A stretch of 64,000 nt of DNA from assembly GCF_013372265.1 (NCBI RefSeq), contig NZ_CP054051.1, positions 496,001-560,000 on the forward strand. The letters are read 5' to 3'. Every line of letters starts with the position of its first letter. Position 1 is the stretch's first letter. The DNA is from Aliarcobacter cibarius. Lineage in GTDB: Bacteria; Campylobacterota; Campylobacteria; Campylobacterales; Arcobacteraceae. Positions 37,033 through 46,460 of the stretch are shown piece after piece. The position numbers and the translations under genes were made by a program. The notes below the pieces were generated by a model that was given only the letters and a program-made list of their open reading frames with translations, was not told the origin of the DNA and ran no database searches.

Positions 37033-39762
37033 ATGAAAAAATATTTAGCATTAAAAGCAAGTGCAGGAAGTGGTAAGACTTTTGCATTAACAGTACGATA
37101 TATTAGTTTATTATTGATGGATGCAAAGCCTAGTGAAATTTTAACACTTACTTTTACAAATAAAGCTGCTGCTGAAATGAGTGAAAGAGTGTTTAAAACT
37201 TTACAAACTTTAGGTGATGATGAAGCATATTTAAGTGAGATAATAAAAGTATCAGGATTTTCTAAAGAAGAGATACTAGGTAAAAAATCTTTACTTTTAA
37301 AACATTTTATAAATGATACTTTGAGTATTTTTACAATTGATAAATTTGTAAATAAGATACTAAGAGAATTTTGTGGTTATATTGGAATAAGTGATGATTT
37401 TAAAATCCAAAATGATGATATGGAAGTTCTTAGTTACAAATATTTACAAAGTTTAGATGAAAATACTTTTAAAGATTTAGTAGAATTTTCGCTATATGAA
37501 AAGAAAAAATTTAATTCTATTTTTGAACTATTTAAGAGTCTAATAGAAAAAAACGAAAATATAAATTCTATAAATATTGATGCTAAATTATTAGATGTTT
37601 TAAAAGATGATATATTACAAAAAGCTTTAAAAATTAAAGAGCATATTTTAAATTGTCCAGTCGCAAGTGCTAGTGCAATAAAAGCAGTATCTTTTAATAA
37701 TTTTGATGAATTATTTAACACTACATGGATTGAAAAAGAGACTATTTATGATTACTCATATTTTAAAAAATGTGCTAATGAAGATATAAATAATATTTTT
37801 ATGCAGTTAAAAGAAGGATTTTTAAATTATTATAAATTAAGAGCAACATATAGTTTAAATAAAATTTTTAAACTTTATACAAGTTTTAAAGAATTTAAAA
37901 AAAGTTTTAATATTGAAAAGAACTATTTTGAGTTTAATGATATTTCAAATTTAGTTTATGAACTTTTAAATTCTAAAATAGATAAAGACTTTTTGTATTT
38001 TAGATTAGATAGTAACTATAATCATATATTAGTAGATGAGTTTCAAGATACATCAATTTTACAATATAAAATTCTTAAACCTTTAATTGATGAGGTTATT
38101 GCAGGTGATAGTGAAAAGTTTAAAACATTTTTTTATGTAGGCGATCCAAAACAGAGTATTTATAGATTTAGGGGTGGAAAAAGAGAACTTTTCGATTTTG
38201 TTTTAAATGAAAATGAGGTTATAAAATTAGAGAATCTAAATGTAAATTATAGATCTAGTAAAAATATTATAGATTTTGTAAATGATACTTTTTTAAATCT
38301 TTTAAATTACGATTATATTGCTCAAGAAAGTGTTAGAAATGAGGGATATGTTGAGGTTATTCAAGATGAAAATTTACAAAGTGAAGAGAAATATTTAGGA
38401 ATACTAAATAAAATCAAAGAGTTATTAAATAGTGGTATAAATGAAAATGATATTGCAATTTTATGCTATACAAATAGTGATGTTTTAGAACTATTTTACT
38501 ATTTAAAAGATAAGTTACCAGAACTGAAAATTAGAACTGATATGAGTTCAAAACTAATAAATCAGCAAAATGTTAAAGCCCTAATAAATGCTATAAAATA
38601 TATCTATTTTAAAGAAAATATTTATAAAGAAAATTTTAATGCTTTGATTGGAAAAGATTTAAACAGTGAATTTTTATTTGATATTGATTTAAATGAATTA
38701 AGTGTTGAGAAAATTTTATATATTATGGCGAAATATTTTGATATTATTGATGAAAATATTATTAAATTAATCGAACAATCAAGTATCTATATGAATATAG
38801 TTGATTTTGTTTATGAGATAGATAAACTGGATGTTAGTATAGAAAATAGTGAAAATTTAGGATTACAAATATTAACAATATTTAAATCTAAAGGATTGGA
38901 ATTCCATACAACTATTTTACTTGATAGAATAAAGAAAAAAAATCATGATAGAAGTTCTCTTTTATTTGATTATGAGAACGTAAATTTACAAAATATATAT
39001 TATAAAATTTCGGGTTATGAAAAGTTTGATGAAGATTATAAAGAAGCTTTAGAAAAAGAGAAAAGATTAGCTTTAGATGATGAGAAAAATGTATTATATG
39101 TTGCTCTTACAAGAGCTAAAAATAACTTGATAATATTTAAAAAAGAAAAAGGTAGTGTTTTTGATATTTTGAATTTACCAGAGTTAAAAATAGGAAAGCT
39201 TGTATTAAGTGAAGTTGTAAATAGAAAGGTTACTATTGAAAAAGTTAATTACAAAGCTTTAGATTTAGGAAAACAAGATCAGAAAATTTCAACTTCAAAA
39301 ACTACTAATGCTGAAATCCTAAAAGCAAAATATTTCGGATTAGCAACACATTATACATTAGAAATGATGAGTAAATTTAATATTCAAGCTCTTAAACAAG
39401 GTATTAATTTATCTAAAACTAAATATTTAAATTATTTAGAAGAGAATGATTTTATAAATATAGAAAAATTAATTATAAATCTTATAGAAGATTTTAAATT
39501 TCAAGAGTTAATAAAAGATTCGCAAATTGTTCAAGAACAAGCTTTAATGTATAATAAAGAAGTAAAAGTTTTAGATTTGCTTTTATATAAGGAAAATAAA
39601 TTTATAATCATTGACTACAAAACAACTACAGAAGAGTTATCAAATCACATAATACAGGTAAAGCACTATAAAGAGGCAATATCTCAAATTTATAATACAA
39701 AAAATGTTGAAGCTTATTTGCTATATCTTAAAGATTGTAATATAAAGTTTCTGGAAGTTTAA
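37033..39762 (+). CDS. addA: AddA-type helicase-nuclease, recombination repair
   Basis: A 909-residue RecB-like helicase with a C-terminal nuclease. Walker A is ASAGSGKT at residues 9-16, motif Ia LTFTNKAAAEMSERV follows, Walker B is ILVDEFQDTS, then GDPKQSIYRFRGG, NVNYRSSKN and a late ALTRAKNNLIIF. The nuclease has ATHYTLEMM and the catalytic D861-Y862-K863 in FIIIDYKTT. This is the expected partner of AddB at 10423, here about 24 kb away. Its stop overlaps the stop of the thiE-like gene on the other strand by 4 bases. Confidence 0.9.
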   Translation: MKKYLALKASAGSGKTFALTVRYISLLLMDAKPSEILTLTFTNKAAAEMSERVFKTLQTLGDDEAYLSEIIKVSGFSKEEILGKKSLLLKHFINDTLSIFTIDKFVNKILREFCGYIGISDDFKIQNDDMEVLSYKYLQSLDENTFKDLVEFSLYEKKKFNSIFELFKSLIEKNENINSINIDAKLLDVLKDDILQKALKIKEHILNCPVASASAIKAVSFNNFDELFNTTWIEKETIYDYSYFKKCANEDINNIFMQLKEGFLNYYKLRATYSLNKIFKLYTSFKEFKKSFNIEKNYFEFNDISNLVYELLNSKIDKDFLYFRLDSNYNHILVDEFQDTSILQYKILKPLIDEVIAGDSEKFKTFFYVGDPKQSIYRFRGGKRELFDFVLNENEVIKLENLNVNYRSSKNIIDFVNDTFLNLLNYDYIAQESVRNEGYVEVIQDENLQSEEKYLGILNKIKELLNSGINENDIAILCYTNSDVLELFYYLKDKLPELKIRTDMSSKLINQQNVKALINAIKYIYFKENIYKENFNALIGKDLNSEFLFDIDLNELSVEKILYIMAKYFDIIDENIIKLIEQSSIYMNIVDFVYEIDKLDVSIENSENLGLQILTIFKSKGLEFHTTILLDRIKKKNHDRSSLLFDYENVNLQNIYYKISGYEKFDEDYKEALEKEKRLALDDEKNVLYVALTRAKNNLIIFKKEKGSVFDILNLPELKIGKLVLSEVVNRKVTIEKVNYKALDLGKQDQKISTSKTTNAEILKAKYFGLATHYTLEMMSKFNIQALKQGINLSKTKYLNYLEENDFINIEKLIINLIEDFKFQELIKDSQIVQEQALMYNKEVKVLDLLLYKENKFIIIDYKTTTEELSNHIIQVKHYKEAISQIYNTKNVEAYLLYLKDCNIKFLEV

Positions 39763-40322
39763 ACAAAATACCTAATCGATGCAAATCCATATGCACTAGT
39801 TTTTTCAATCTGTTTTACTTGGTTGTCTGATATTATTCCTCCAAGAGCTATAATATTTAAGTTTGGGAATTTTTTTATAGTTTCATCTAAATTATTTATA
39901 CCTTTTGGTTCGCCTTTATTAGGAGTGTCAAAAATTGGAGAATATGTAACAAAGTTTAGACCTAATTTAGAAGCCTTTTCAAGTTCATCAAAATTGTGGC
40001 AAGATATTATTGTAAAAAGGTTGAGCTTCTTAACTTTTTCAATTTCATTAAATTGGCTAGAGTTTAAATGAATACCATCAAATTTCATTTTAGTTGCTAA
40101 AGATAAATTCGAATTTATTAAAATTTTTTCTATACTAAATTTTTTACAAACTTTTAAAAATATCTCTGCTAGTTCTTCAATATTATTTGAAGTTTTGTCT
40201 CTTAAACATGCAATATCAATTTTATAATTAGTTAAAACTTCTTTTAATTTTCTTTCAAAATCAATAGGATTATTTGTAAAAAAAGTTGGGTCAGTTATTA
40301 GATAAGATTTTAGTTTTTTCAT
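39759..40322 (-). CDS. ThiE/TenI-family thiamine phosphate synthase-like protein
   Basis: A 187-residue TIM-barrel protein. Family blocks are visible: KSYLITDPTFF at the start, IACLRDKTSNN in place of the usual LR(E/D)K, ILINSNLSLATKMKFDGIHLN, FTIISCHNFDELEKA, TYSPIFDTPNKGEPKG and IIALGGI. It is about 20-30 residues shorter than typical ThiE. ThiE joins the pyrimidine and thiazole halves of thiamine; TenI is a thiazole tautomerase with the same fold. The sequence does not separate the two safely, so no symbol is given. The gene sits alone between addA and the atpB terminator. Confidence 0.72.
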   Translation of the reverse strand: MKKLKSYLITDPTFFTNNPIDFERKLKEVLTNYKIDIACLRDKTSNNIEELAEIFLKVCKKFSIEKILINSNLSLATKMKFDGIHLNSSQFNEIEKVKKLNLFTIISCHNFDELEKASKLGLNFVTYSPIFDTPNKGEPKGINNLDETIKKFPNLNIIALGGIISDNQVKQIEKTSAYGFASIRYFV

Positions 40323-40340
40323 ATATTTTCCATAAAAAAA

Positions 40341-40374
40341 GGGGAAGCAACATAATTTTGTGCTTCCCCCCCCC
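40341..40374 (-). terminator. atpB terminator containing a nine-C tract
   Basis: GGGGAAGCA (40341-40349) pairs with TGCTTCCCC (40361-40369), and on the minus strand the stem is followed by T7. The right arm continues to a homopolymer of nine C (40366-40374), longer than the four needed for pairing. Confidence 0.8.
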
Positions 40375-40399
40375 TTAATATTATCTTTAAGATTTCTTC

Positions 40400-41086
40400 T
40401 TAATGATGTTCTTCTTCCATCATAATAGATCCAGCAATATATACATATGTTAGGATACTAAAAATAAATGCTTGTAAGAAACCAAATGCAGTTAGTAGGA
40501 AAAACCCTGGTAATGGTAAAATCCATGGAACTAACATTAAAAGAACCATTAAGAACATATCATCACCTCTGATTGATCCAAACAACCTGAAAGATAAAGA
40601 TATAATTCTTGAAATATGAGAAATAATCTCAATAGGGAACATTAAAGGAGCAAGTATTGGCATTGGTCCCATAAAGTGTTTGAAATAAGTTACAAAACCA
40701 TTTTTCTTAATACCTAAATAGTTATAGTAAATAAAAACTATTAAAGCTAAAGATAGAGTAAAGTTAATGTTTGAAGTTGGTGCTTCAAATCCTGGAATTA
40801 CCCCAATCATGTTACTTACAAAAATTACTAAAGCTAATGAACCGATTAAAGGCATGTAAGTTCTAGCATTTTTTTCACCCATAGTATCAGCACCCATTGC
40901 AATAATACCACCTACAAATGTTTCCATAACATTTTGACTTCCTGTTGGAACTAGTTGTAACCTTCTAGTAGCCATTCTTGAAATTAGAAAAATAATTCCA
41001 ATTACTAAAACAAAGTGAGATAATATTATCCACTCTTGTCCGTGACCACCAATAGTTCCTAAGAATGTAAACAATCTTCCTTCCAT
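40400..41086 (-). CDS. atpB: ATP synthase F0 subunit a
   Basis: Membrane stator subunit that forms the proton half-channels beside the c-ring. The 228-residue protein has five or six membrane helices and the essential arginine in SLSFRLFGSI, with a conserved glutamine in LQAFIFSILTYVYI near the C-terminus. It is encoded alone, apart from the other ATP synthase genes, as known for Campylobacter and Helicobacter. A strong terminator follows, and its promoter should lie in 41087-41175. Confidence 0.96.
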   Translation of the reverse strand: MEGRLFTFLGTIGGHGQEWIILSHFVLVIGIIFLISRMATRRLQLVPTGSQNVMETFVGGIIAMGADTMGEKNARTYMPLIGSLALVIFVSNMIGVIPGFEAPTSNINFTLSLALIVFIYYNYLGIKKNGFVTYFKHFMGPMPILAPLMFPIEIISHISRIISLSFRLFGSIRGDDMFLMVLLMLVPWILPLPGFFLLTAFGFLQAFIFSILTYVYIAGSIMMEEEHH

Positions 41087-41175
41087 TTTCTTCCTTTTTC
41101 TTTTCTACAAATACTAAATTATGCGCAGATTATAATATTTGTTTTCTAAAATCTTTATAAATATAAAAATTTAAT

Positions 41176-42381
41176 TTAAATTTGTTTAAATCTGAAACCT
41201 TGTTGTTTCAAATTTTCTCTTATTAATTCTTGATGTTCCTCACCTTTTGTTTCTAATGCAATTGTTACATGAGCTTCACCAAACTCTAATTTTAAAGAGT
41301 TTCTATCAAAATCTATTTGAACAATATTTGCAGCACATGATGTAAATATTTCTGTTAATTTCATTAATGCTCCAGGTTTATCCATAAGAGTAACTATTAA
41401 ATTCATTTTTCTATGAGATTTAATTAAACCTTTTTCAATAATTAAAGATAGCATTGTTACATCAATATTTCCGCCACTAACTATCGCACATACTTTTTTA
41501 TTTTTTATATCAACTTTATCATGCATAATTGCAGCAACACTAACTGCTCCTGCCCCTTCAACCATAAGTTTATGCTTTTCTAATAGAAATAAAATTGCAT
41601 TTGCAGTTTCATTGTCACTTACTTCAACCACTTCATCAACGTATTCTAATATAATATCTAATAATTTTGGAGTAACATCACGAACAGCAATACCATCAGC
41701 AATAGTTCTTACACTGCTTGAATCTATTGGCATCCTAGCTTCAAAAGATTCTTTCATCCCTTTTGCCCCACTAGCAACAACACCAGTTATTTTAATATTA
41801 GGGTTTATACTTTTCGCAGCTATTGCAATACCTGAAATTAATCCGCCACCACCAATTGGAACTATTAATTGTTCAATATCATTTATGGAATCTAAAACTT
41901 CTAAAGCAATTGTTCCTTGACCGGCAATTACTTCATCATCTGCAAACGGGTGAACAAACTCTTTATTATTCTCTTTTGCAAATTTTACTGCACTTGCATA
42001 TGCTTCATCAAAATTTTCTCCAGTTAAAACTACATTTGCTCCATAAGATCTAACACCAGTTACTTTTGTAAGAGGTGTTGCTTCAGGCATAAAAATAGTT
42101 GCAACACATCCAAAATATTGAGCAGCAAAAGCTAAACCTTGTGCATGATTTCCTGCACTTGCCGCTACAACGCCAGCATTTCTTTTAGCATCATCAAGCA
42201 TTGCAACTTTATTAAAAGCTCCTCTTAATTTAAAACTTCCCGTTATTTGAAGATTATCCTCTTTTAAATATATTTCAGCATTTTTTTCTTTACTTAAAAT
42301 AGGTGCTTTCATGAGAGGTGTTTTTGATATTGTATTTTCTAGCCTTTTTTTGGCATCTTTTATATCATTTAGTGTAATCAT
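41176..42381 (-). CDS. ilvA: Threonine ammonia-lyase (threonine deaminase)
   Basis: PLP enzyme converting threonine to 2-oxobutanoate for isoleucine synthesis. The 401-residue protein has the PLP lysine in LQITGSFKLRGAFNKVA, AASAGNHAQGLA and VPIGGGGLISGIA. Residues about 325-401 form one ACT domain (NLIVTLMDKPGALMKLTEI), so it is the single-ACT form, shorter than the 514-residue E. coli IlvA with two regulatory domains. The released enamine is a substrate for RidA, whose gene lies at 50214. No gene is obviously co-transcribed. Confidence 0.92.
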   Translation of the reverse strand: MITLNDIKDAKKRLENTISKTPLMKAPILSKEKNAEIYLKEDNLQITGSFKLRGAFNKVAMLDDAKRNAGVVAASAGNHAQGLAFAAQYFGCVATIFMPEATPLTKVTGVRSYGANVVLTGENFDEAYASAVKFAKENNKEFVHPFADDEVIAGQGTIALEVLDSINDIEQLIVPIGGGGLISGIAIAAKSINPNIKITGVVASGAKGMKESFEARMPIDSSSVRTIADGIAVRDVTPKLLDIILEYVDEVVEVSDNETANAILFLLEKHKLMVEGAGAVSVAAIMHDKVDIKNKKVCAIVSGGNIDVTMLSLIIEKGLIKSHRKMNLIVTLMDKPGALMKLTEIFTSCAANIVQIDFDRNSLKLEFGEAHVTIALETKGEEHQELIRENLKQQGFRFKQI

Positions 42382-42472
42382 CTTTTATCTTTTCATTTAA
42401 TTTTGGCAAAATTTTAACAAAATTTGATTAAAGAGTAGGTTTTATTTAAAATTTAAGTTTGAATATATTGGC

Positions 42473-42498
42473 AAAATAGAGTTTTTTAACTCTATTTT
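42473..42498 (-). terminator. Hairpin after metE
   Basis: AAAATAGAGTT (42473-42483) pairs perfectly with AACTCTATTTT (42488-42498) around TTTT. On the minus strand the right-hand arm ends in T4. It follows the metE stop at 42504. Confidence 0.65.
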
Positions 42499-42503
42499 AC
42501 TTT

Positions 42504-44768
42504 TTAAATATTTTTTACTATTTTTACAGCTTCAACCATATTTTTCAAGCTCTCTTTTACTTCAGGCCATTTTCTAGTTTTTAGTCCACAATCTGGATTT
42601 ATCCATAATTGTTCTTTCGGTAAAACTTCAATTAATGCTTTAATTTGATTTACCATTTCTTCAACACTTGGAACTCTAGGACTATGAATATCATAAATAC
42701 CTGGTCCAATTTCTTGTTTATATGCAACTTCTTTAAAGATTTTTAAAAGCCTATTTCCACTTCGTGCAGTTTCTATTGAAATTACATCCGCATCCATTGC
42801 TTCAATTGTTTTAATAATATCATTAAATTCACTATAACACATGTGAGTGTGAATTTGAGTATCTGCTTTTGCAGAGCTAACGCTTAGTCTAAAATTATCT
42901 ACTGCCCAATTTTCATAAGCTTTAATATTTTCAACTCTTAGTGGATACCCTTCTTTAAATGCAGCTTCATCTACTTGAATCATTTTTATTCCAGCATTTT
43001 GTAAATCATCTACTTCTTTACAAATACCATGTGCAATTTGCTTTGCAACTTCACTTCTTGGTAAATCATCTCTTACAAATGACCAGTTAATAATTGTTAC
43101 AGGTCCTGTTAACATTCCTTTCATAACTTTAGAAGTTTTACTTTGAGCATATTTTATCCACTCAACCGTCATTGGATTTTCTCTATTTACATCTCCATAA
43201 ATTAAAGGTGGTTTTACACATCTACTTCCATATGATTGAACCCAAGCATTTTGTGTAAATACAAATCCATCCATTAACTCTCCAAAGTATTCAACCATAT
43301 CATTTCTTTCTGGTTCTCCATGAACTAATATATCAAGACCAATCTCTTCTTGAAATGCAACACAATAATCAATATATTTTTTAATTTCAGCTTCATATTG
43401 CTCTTTTGAAATAGTATTTGCTTTATAATTTTTTCTATTTTCTCTAATTTCAGGTGTTTGAGGAAATGATCCAATTGTTGTAGTTGTTAAATAATCATAT
43501 TTAAAAAACTCTCTTTGAACTTTTATTCTATCTTGGAATTTATCTGCTCTTTCGAATTGTTTTAAACTTCTTATCTCTTCTTGAATCTTTTGATTATGAA
43601 TTTTTGTAGATACTTTTCTTTGGTTATTATCTTTTTTATTTTTCTCTATATCAGCAATATTTTCTAAAGATAATTTTACTTCAAAGAATTGTTTTGAAAC
43701 TAAGTTTAACTCTTTTAATTTTTCACTTGCAAATGCTAACCAAGATTTAATTTCACCATCAAGTTTTTCTTCATAACTTAAAGTAAAAGGAACATGTAAT
43801 AATGAACAAGAAGTTCCAACTATAATATTTTCTTTAGAAATAACCTTTGATATTTCATTTAAAAGATTTAATTTATCTTCAAAATTACTTTTCCAAATGT
43901 TTCTTCCATCAATAACTCCAGCTATTAAAACTTTATTTGAATTTTTTATTAAATCTAAACTATCACAATTTTTACTTCCATGAATAAAATCTAATCCTAC
44001 TGCCCAAATAGGAGTATTTACTAATATTTTTGTAGCTTCGTTAGAATGTTCAAAGTATGTAGTTACAACTATTCTTATATTTGGTGAAACATTTGAGAGT
44101 TCATCATAAACAGATTTTAAAAGTGATAAAACTTTTGGTTCTAAATCTTTTACAAATAAAGGTTCATCAAATTGAACAACGATATTCTCATTTAATTTTG
44201 AGATCTCTTCTAATAGTTCTTTATAAACTTTTACAACACTAGAAATATGTACAAAAACATCACTATTATCAATACTTTTAGATAAACCTAAATATGTAAT
44301 TGCTCCAATTAAATTTATTTTTGTATTAATTCCAAGTTCTTGTGCTTCTTTGTACTCTTTGATTACTTTTTTAGAATTTAATTTAAATGTTGTATCTTTT
44401 GAAATTTCTGGAACTATATAATGATAGTTTGTATTAAACCATTTAGTCATCTCCATTGCAACACAATCTTGATTTCCTCTAGCCATTGCAAAGTATAATT
44501 CTTGATCTTTTAAATCTTTAAATCTTTGTGGAATTGCTCCTAGTAAAATAGTTGTATCAAGCATATTATCATATAGTGAAAAATCATTTGAAGCTATATA
44601 TTCTATTTTTGCTTCTTTTTGATAAGTCCAGTGTCTTTTTCTTAAATTTTCTGCAACATATTCAACTTCACTAAAATCAACTTTTTTTGCCCAATAATCT
44701 TCTAAAACTTTTTTTAATTCTCTTTTTTCTCCAATTCTTGGGTATCCTATTACATAATTTTTTGACAT
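42504..44768 (-). CDS. metE: Cobalamin-independent methionine synthase
   Basis: Transfers a methyl group from methyltetrahydropteroyl-triglutamate to homocysteine. The 754-residue protein has the usual double barrel: an N-terminal half starting YVIGYPRIGEKRELK, and a C-terminal catalytic half with TTTIGSFPQTPEIR, HGEPERNDMVEYF, IHTHMCYSEF (zinc His and Cys) and NPDCGLKTRKWPEV (zinc Cys). All zinc ligands are present. The ATG is preceded by AAAGGGA. A 6-base inverted repeat about 40 bases upstream could be an operator. Confidence 0.96.
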   Translation of the reverse strand: MSKNYVIGYPRIGEKRELKKVLEDYWAKKVDFSEVEYVAENLRKRHWTYQKEAKIEYIASNDFSLYDNMLDTTILLGAIPQRFKDLKDQELYFAMARGNQDCVAMEMTKWFNTNYHYIVPEISKDTTFKLNSKKVIKEYKEAQELGINTKINLIGAITYLGLSKSIDNSDVFVHISSVVKVYKELLEEISKLNENIVVQFDEPLFVKDLEPKVLSLLKSVYDELSNVSPNIRIVVTTYFEHSNEATKILVNTPIWAVGLDFIHGSKNCDSLDLIKNSNKVLIAGVIDGRNIWKSNFEDKLNLLNEISKVISKENIIVGTSCSLLHVPFTLSYEEKLDGEIKSWLAFASEKLKELNLVSKQFFEVKLSLENIADIEKNKKDNNQRKVSTKIHNQKIQEEIRSLKQFERADKFQDRIKVQREFFKYDYLTTTTIGSFPQTPEIRENRKNYKANTISKEQYEAEIKKYIDYCVAFQEEIGLDILVHGEPERNDMVEYFGELMDGFVFTQNAWVQSYGSRCVKPPLIYGDVNRENPMTVEWIKYAQSKTSKVMKGMLTGPVTIINWSFVRDDLPRSEVAKQIAHGICKEVDDLQNAGIKMIQVDEAAFKEGYPLRVENIKAYENWAVDNFRLSVSSAKADTQIHTHMCYSEFNDIIKTIEAMDADVISIETARSGNRLLKIFKEVAYKQEIGPGIYDIHSPRVPSVEEMVNQIKALIEVLPKEQLWINPDCGLKTRKWPEVKESLKNMVEAVKIVKNI

Positions 44769-44801
44769 TTTTAATCCCTTTAATATATAAGTATTTAATT
44801 C

Positions 44802-44817
44802 TCTACAAAAATGTAGA
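44802..44817 (-). promoter_or_regulatory. Short inverted repeat upstream of metE
   Basis: TCTACA-AAAA-TGTAGA, perfect 6-base arms, 34 bases upstream of the metE ATG. It could be an operator or a leader hairpin. No SAM riboswitch core is recognisable. Confidence 0.35.
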
Positions 44818-44863
44818 TAACAAAACTTGATAAATACGAAAAAAATTTATAAATACATTATTT

Positions 44864-44883
44864 AACTCTAATTAAAAAGAGTT
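44864..44883 (-). terminator. Hairpin downstream of the orphan gene at 44918
   Basis: AACTCT (44864-44869) pairs with AGAGTT (44878-44883) around an AT-only loop. It lies 35 bases beyond the orphan gene's stop. The stem is short. Confidence 0.35.
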
Positions 44884-44917
44884 TGATATTTTAATTAAAT
44901 AAATTTTCTAATTGATA

Positions 44918-45262
44918 TTAAATAGATTGTGGTGGATGTACGCCAGTTCTTCTAAAAGCGAAGTATGTAGTATAATATGGACATCTAGGAATAAATCTAA
45001 ATAGTCTTACAGCAAGTGCTGTTTTTCTTTTAAAAAAGCAGTCGCAGTGACAAGGTTTACTGTTTACTAAAGAATTAGATAATAAATTTTCTACAGTATT
45101 GCGGGATAGCTCATCTTCTTCATCTTTATTCGAAGATATTTTTAGTTTTTCATTTATACTATTATTTATTGCAGTAAATATTGCATGCAATTTTGGTGCA
45201 GTTGAATGTGCTTGAATTGAAGCTAATGTAAAATATTTTTTTCCAAAGCCTTTAATTTTCAA
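44918..45262 (-). CDS. Unrecognised basic, cysteine-containing 114-residue protein
   Basis: I do not recognise this gene. The frame starts with TTG at 45262, but AAGGAG lies 7-8 bases upstream, one of the better ribosome binding sites nearby, so translation is credible. The N-terminal 40 residues could form helices (IQAHSTAPKLHAIFTAINNS). An acidic patch (KDEEDELSR) is followed by a C-terminal part with four cysteines, three of them in PCHCDCFFKRK and one in FIPRCPYYTTYF, plus many arginines and aromatics. That arrangement could bind metal or nucleic acid, without proof. It lies alone between metE and trmD, with no membrane segment or signal peptide. Confidence 0.6.
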   Translation of the reverse strand: MKIKGFGKKYFTLASIQAHSTAPKLHAIFTAINNSINEKLKISSNKDEEDELSRNTVENLLSNSLVNSKPCHCDCFFKRKTALAVRLFRFIPRCPYYTTYFAFRRTGVHPPQSI

Positions 45263-45330
45263 AAATTTACTCCTTGTAGTATAGGATGTGAAATTTATAC
45301 TATTTATACTTAATTATAAATAAAAAAAAT

Positions 45331-45336
45331 TATGAT
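45331..45336 (+). promoter_or_regulatory. -10 element of trmD-rplS
   Basis: TATGAT, 36 bases before the trmD TTG start, within an AT-rich gap that is divergent with the orphan gene at 45262. Confidence 0.45.
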
Positions 45337-45372
45337 AACATTCCGAACAAAAAAATTGAATGGAATTTTATT

Positions 45373-46050
45373 TTGAAATTTACTTTTGTCACACTTTTCC
45401 CAAATTTAATTGAGCCATACTTAAAAGATTCTATACTCAGTAGAGCAGTTGAATCAAATTTTATTAGTTATGAATTTTATAATCCAAGAGATTTTACAAA
45501 AAATAAGCATAAAAAAGTTGATGATTCTATGATTGGTGGTGGAGCAGGAATGTTACTTTTTTGTCAACCACTTTTTGATTGTTTAGATGAGATAAAAAGA
45601 AAAGATGAAGATGCTTATATAATTTTTCCTCTAGCTGCTGCTAAACCTTTTCGTCAAAATGATGCAAAAAGATTAGCAAACAAAAAAAATATTGTTTTTG
45701 TAAGCGGAAGATATGAAGGTATCGATGAAAGAGTTATTGAAAAGTATGCAAATGAGGTTTTTTCTATTGGAGAGTATGTTTTAACAGGAGGAGAATTACC
45801 TTCTTTAGTTATGGCAGATGCAATTTCAAGAAATGTTCAAGGAGTGCTTGGAAATGAGGCTTCTTTAGACGTTGAAAGCTATGAAAATAATTTGCTAGAA
45901 GCTCCTTCTTTTGCAAAACCTGAAAAATTCCAAAATTTAAGTGTCATTAAAGAATATTTAAAGGGAAACCATAGTAGAATTTGCGACTTAAAATTCCAGA
46001 TGTCAATTTGTAAGACAAAATATTATAGACCGAATAAGGAAAAAAAATGA
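45373..46050 (+). CDS. trmD: tRNA (guanine(37)-N1)-methyltransferase
   Basis: Methylates G37 next to the anticodon, preventing frameshifting. The 225-residue SPOUT enzyme has [47 protein letters not shown], the knot segment [13 protein letters not shown] and [17 protein letters not shown], with [12 protein letters not shown] afterwards. The start is TTG at 45373 with only a weak GGAA upstream. Its stop overlaps the rplS ATG (ATGA). rimM and rpsP, its usual upstream neighbours in Campylobacter, are absent here. Confidence 0.96.
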   Translation: MKFTFVTLFPNLIEPYLKDSILSRAVESNFISYEFYNPRDFTKNKHKKVDDSMIGGGAGMLLFCQPLFDCLDEIKRKDEDAYIIFPLAAAKPFRQNDAKRLANKKNIVFVSGRYEGIDERVIEKYANEVFSIGEYVLTGGELPSLVMADAISRNVQGVLGNEASLDVESYENNLLEAPSFAKPEKFQNLSVIKEYLKGNHSRICDLKFQMSICKTKYYRPNKEKK

Positions 46051-46403
46051 AAAACAGATATATAGCAAGCTTCGAAGCAGCACAAATTGCTTCTAAAGAA
46101 ATTCCAGCTTTTAGAGCAGGAGACACAGTAAGATTAGGTGTTGAAATTGCAGAAGGTGAGAAAAAAAGAATTCAAACTTTCGAAGGTATAGTTATCGGAA
46201 GAAGTGGAAATGGTGTTGATGCTACTTTCACAGTAAGAAAATTAGGAGCAAACTCAGTTGGTGTTGAGAGAATTTTCCCACTATACTGTGAGTCATTAAA
46301 ATCTTTTGATGTAATTAGAAGAGGAAGAGTAAGAAGAGCTAAACTTAACTATTTAAGAGAATTAAAAGGTAAAGCTGCAAGAATTAAAGAATTAAAAAGA
46401 TAA
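46047..46403 (+). CDS. rplS: 50S ribosomal protein L19
   Basis: Structural protein at the 30S-50S interface. The 118-residue protein has the L19 signature [32 protein letters not shown] and [15 protein letters not shown]-like, here [14 protein letters not shown], and a basic C-terminus [18 protein letters not shown]. It overlaps trmD by 4 bases, so the two are co-translated. A series of hairpins follows. Confidence 0.97.
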   Translation: MKNRYIASFEAAQIASKEIPAFRAGDTVRLGVEIAEGEKKRIQTFEGIVIGRSGNGVDATFTVRKLGANSVGVERIFPLYCESLKSFDVIRRGRVRRAKLNYLRELKGKAARIKELKR

Positions 46404-46408
46404 TAAAT

Positions 46409-46423
46409 TGAGGTTGTACCTCA
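46409..46423 (+). terminator. Short hairpin after rplS
   Basis: TGAGGT (46409-46414) pairs with ACCTCA (46418-46423) around TGT, then T-rich sequence. It is the first of three consecutive hairpins. Confidence 0.5.
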
Positions 46424-46460
46424 GTTTGTTGTAAATCTAAAGTTTATTTCGTATTGCTTA

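Noticed and set aside
40366-40374. C9 tract as a phase-variable coding repeat
   Set aside because: It lies in an intergenic terminator, not in a reading frame or between promoter elements; only the effect on termination is kept as a finding.
41612-41920. 102-codon plus-strand frame inside ilvA
   Set aside because: Antisense shadow of the conserved GGGGLISG region; ilvA is full-length and intact.
44769-44917. SAM or cobalamin riboswitch before metE
   Set aside because: The gap is almost pure A and T with only a 6-base hairpin; no conserved riboswitch core is visible.
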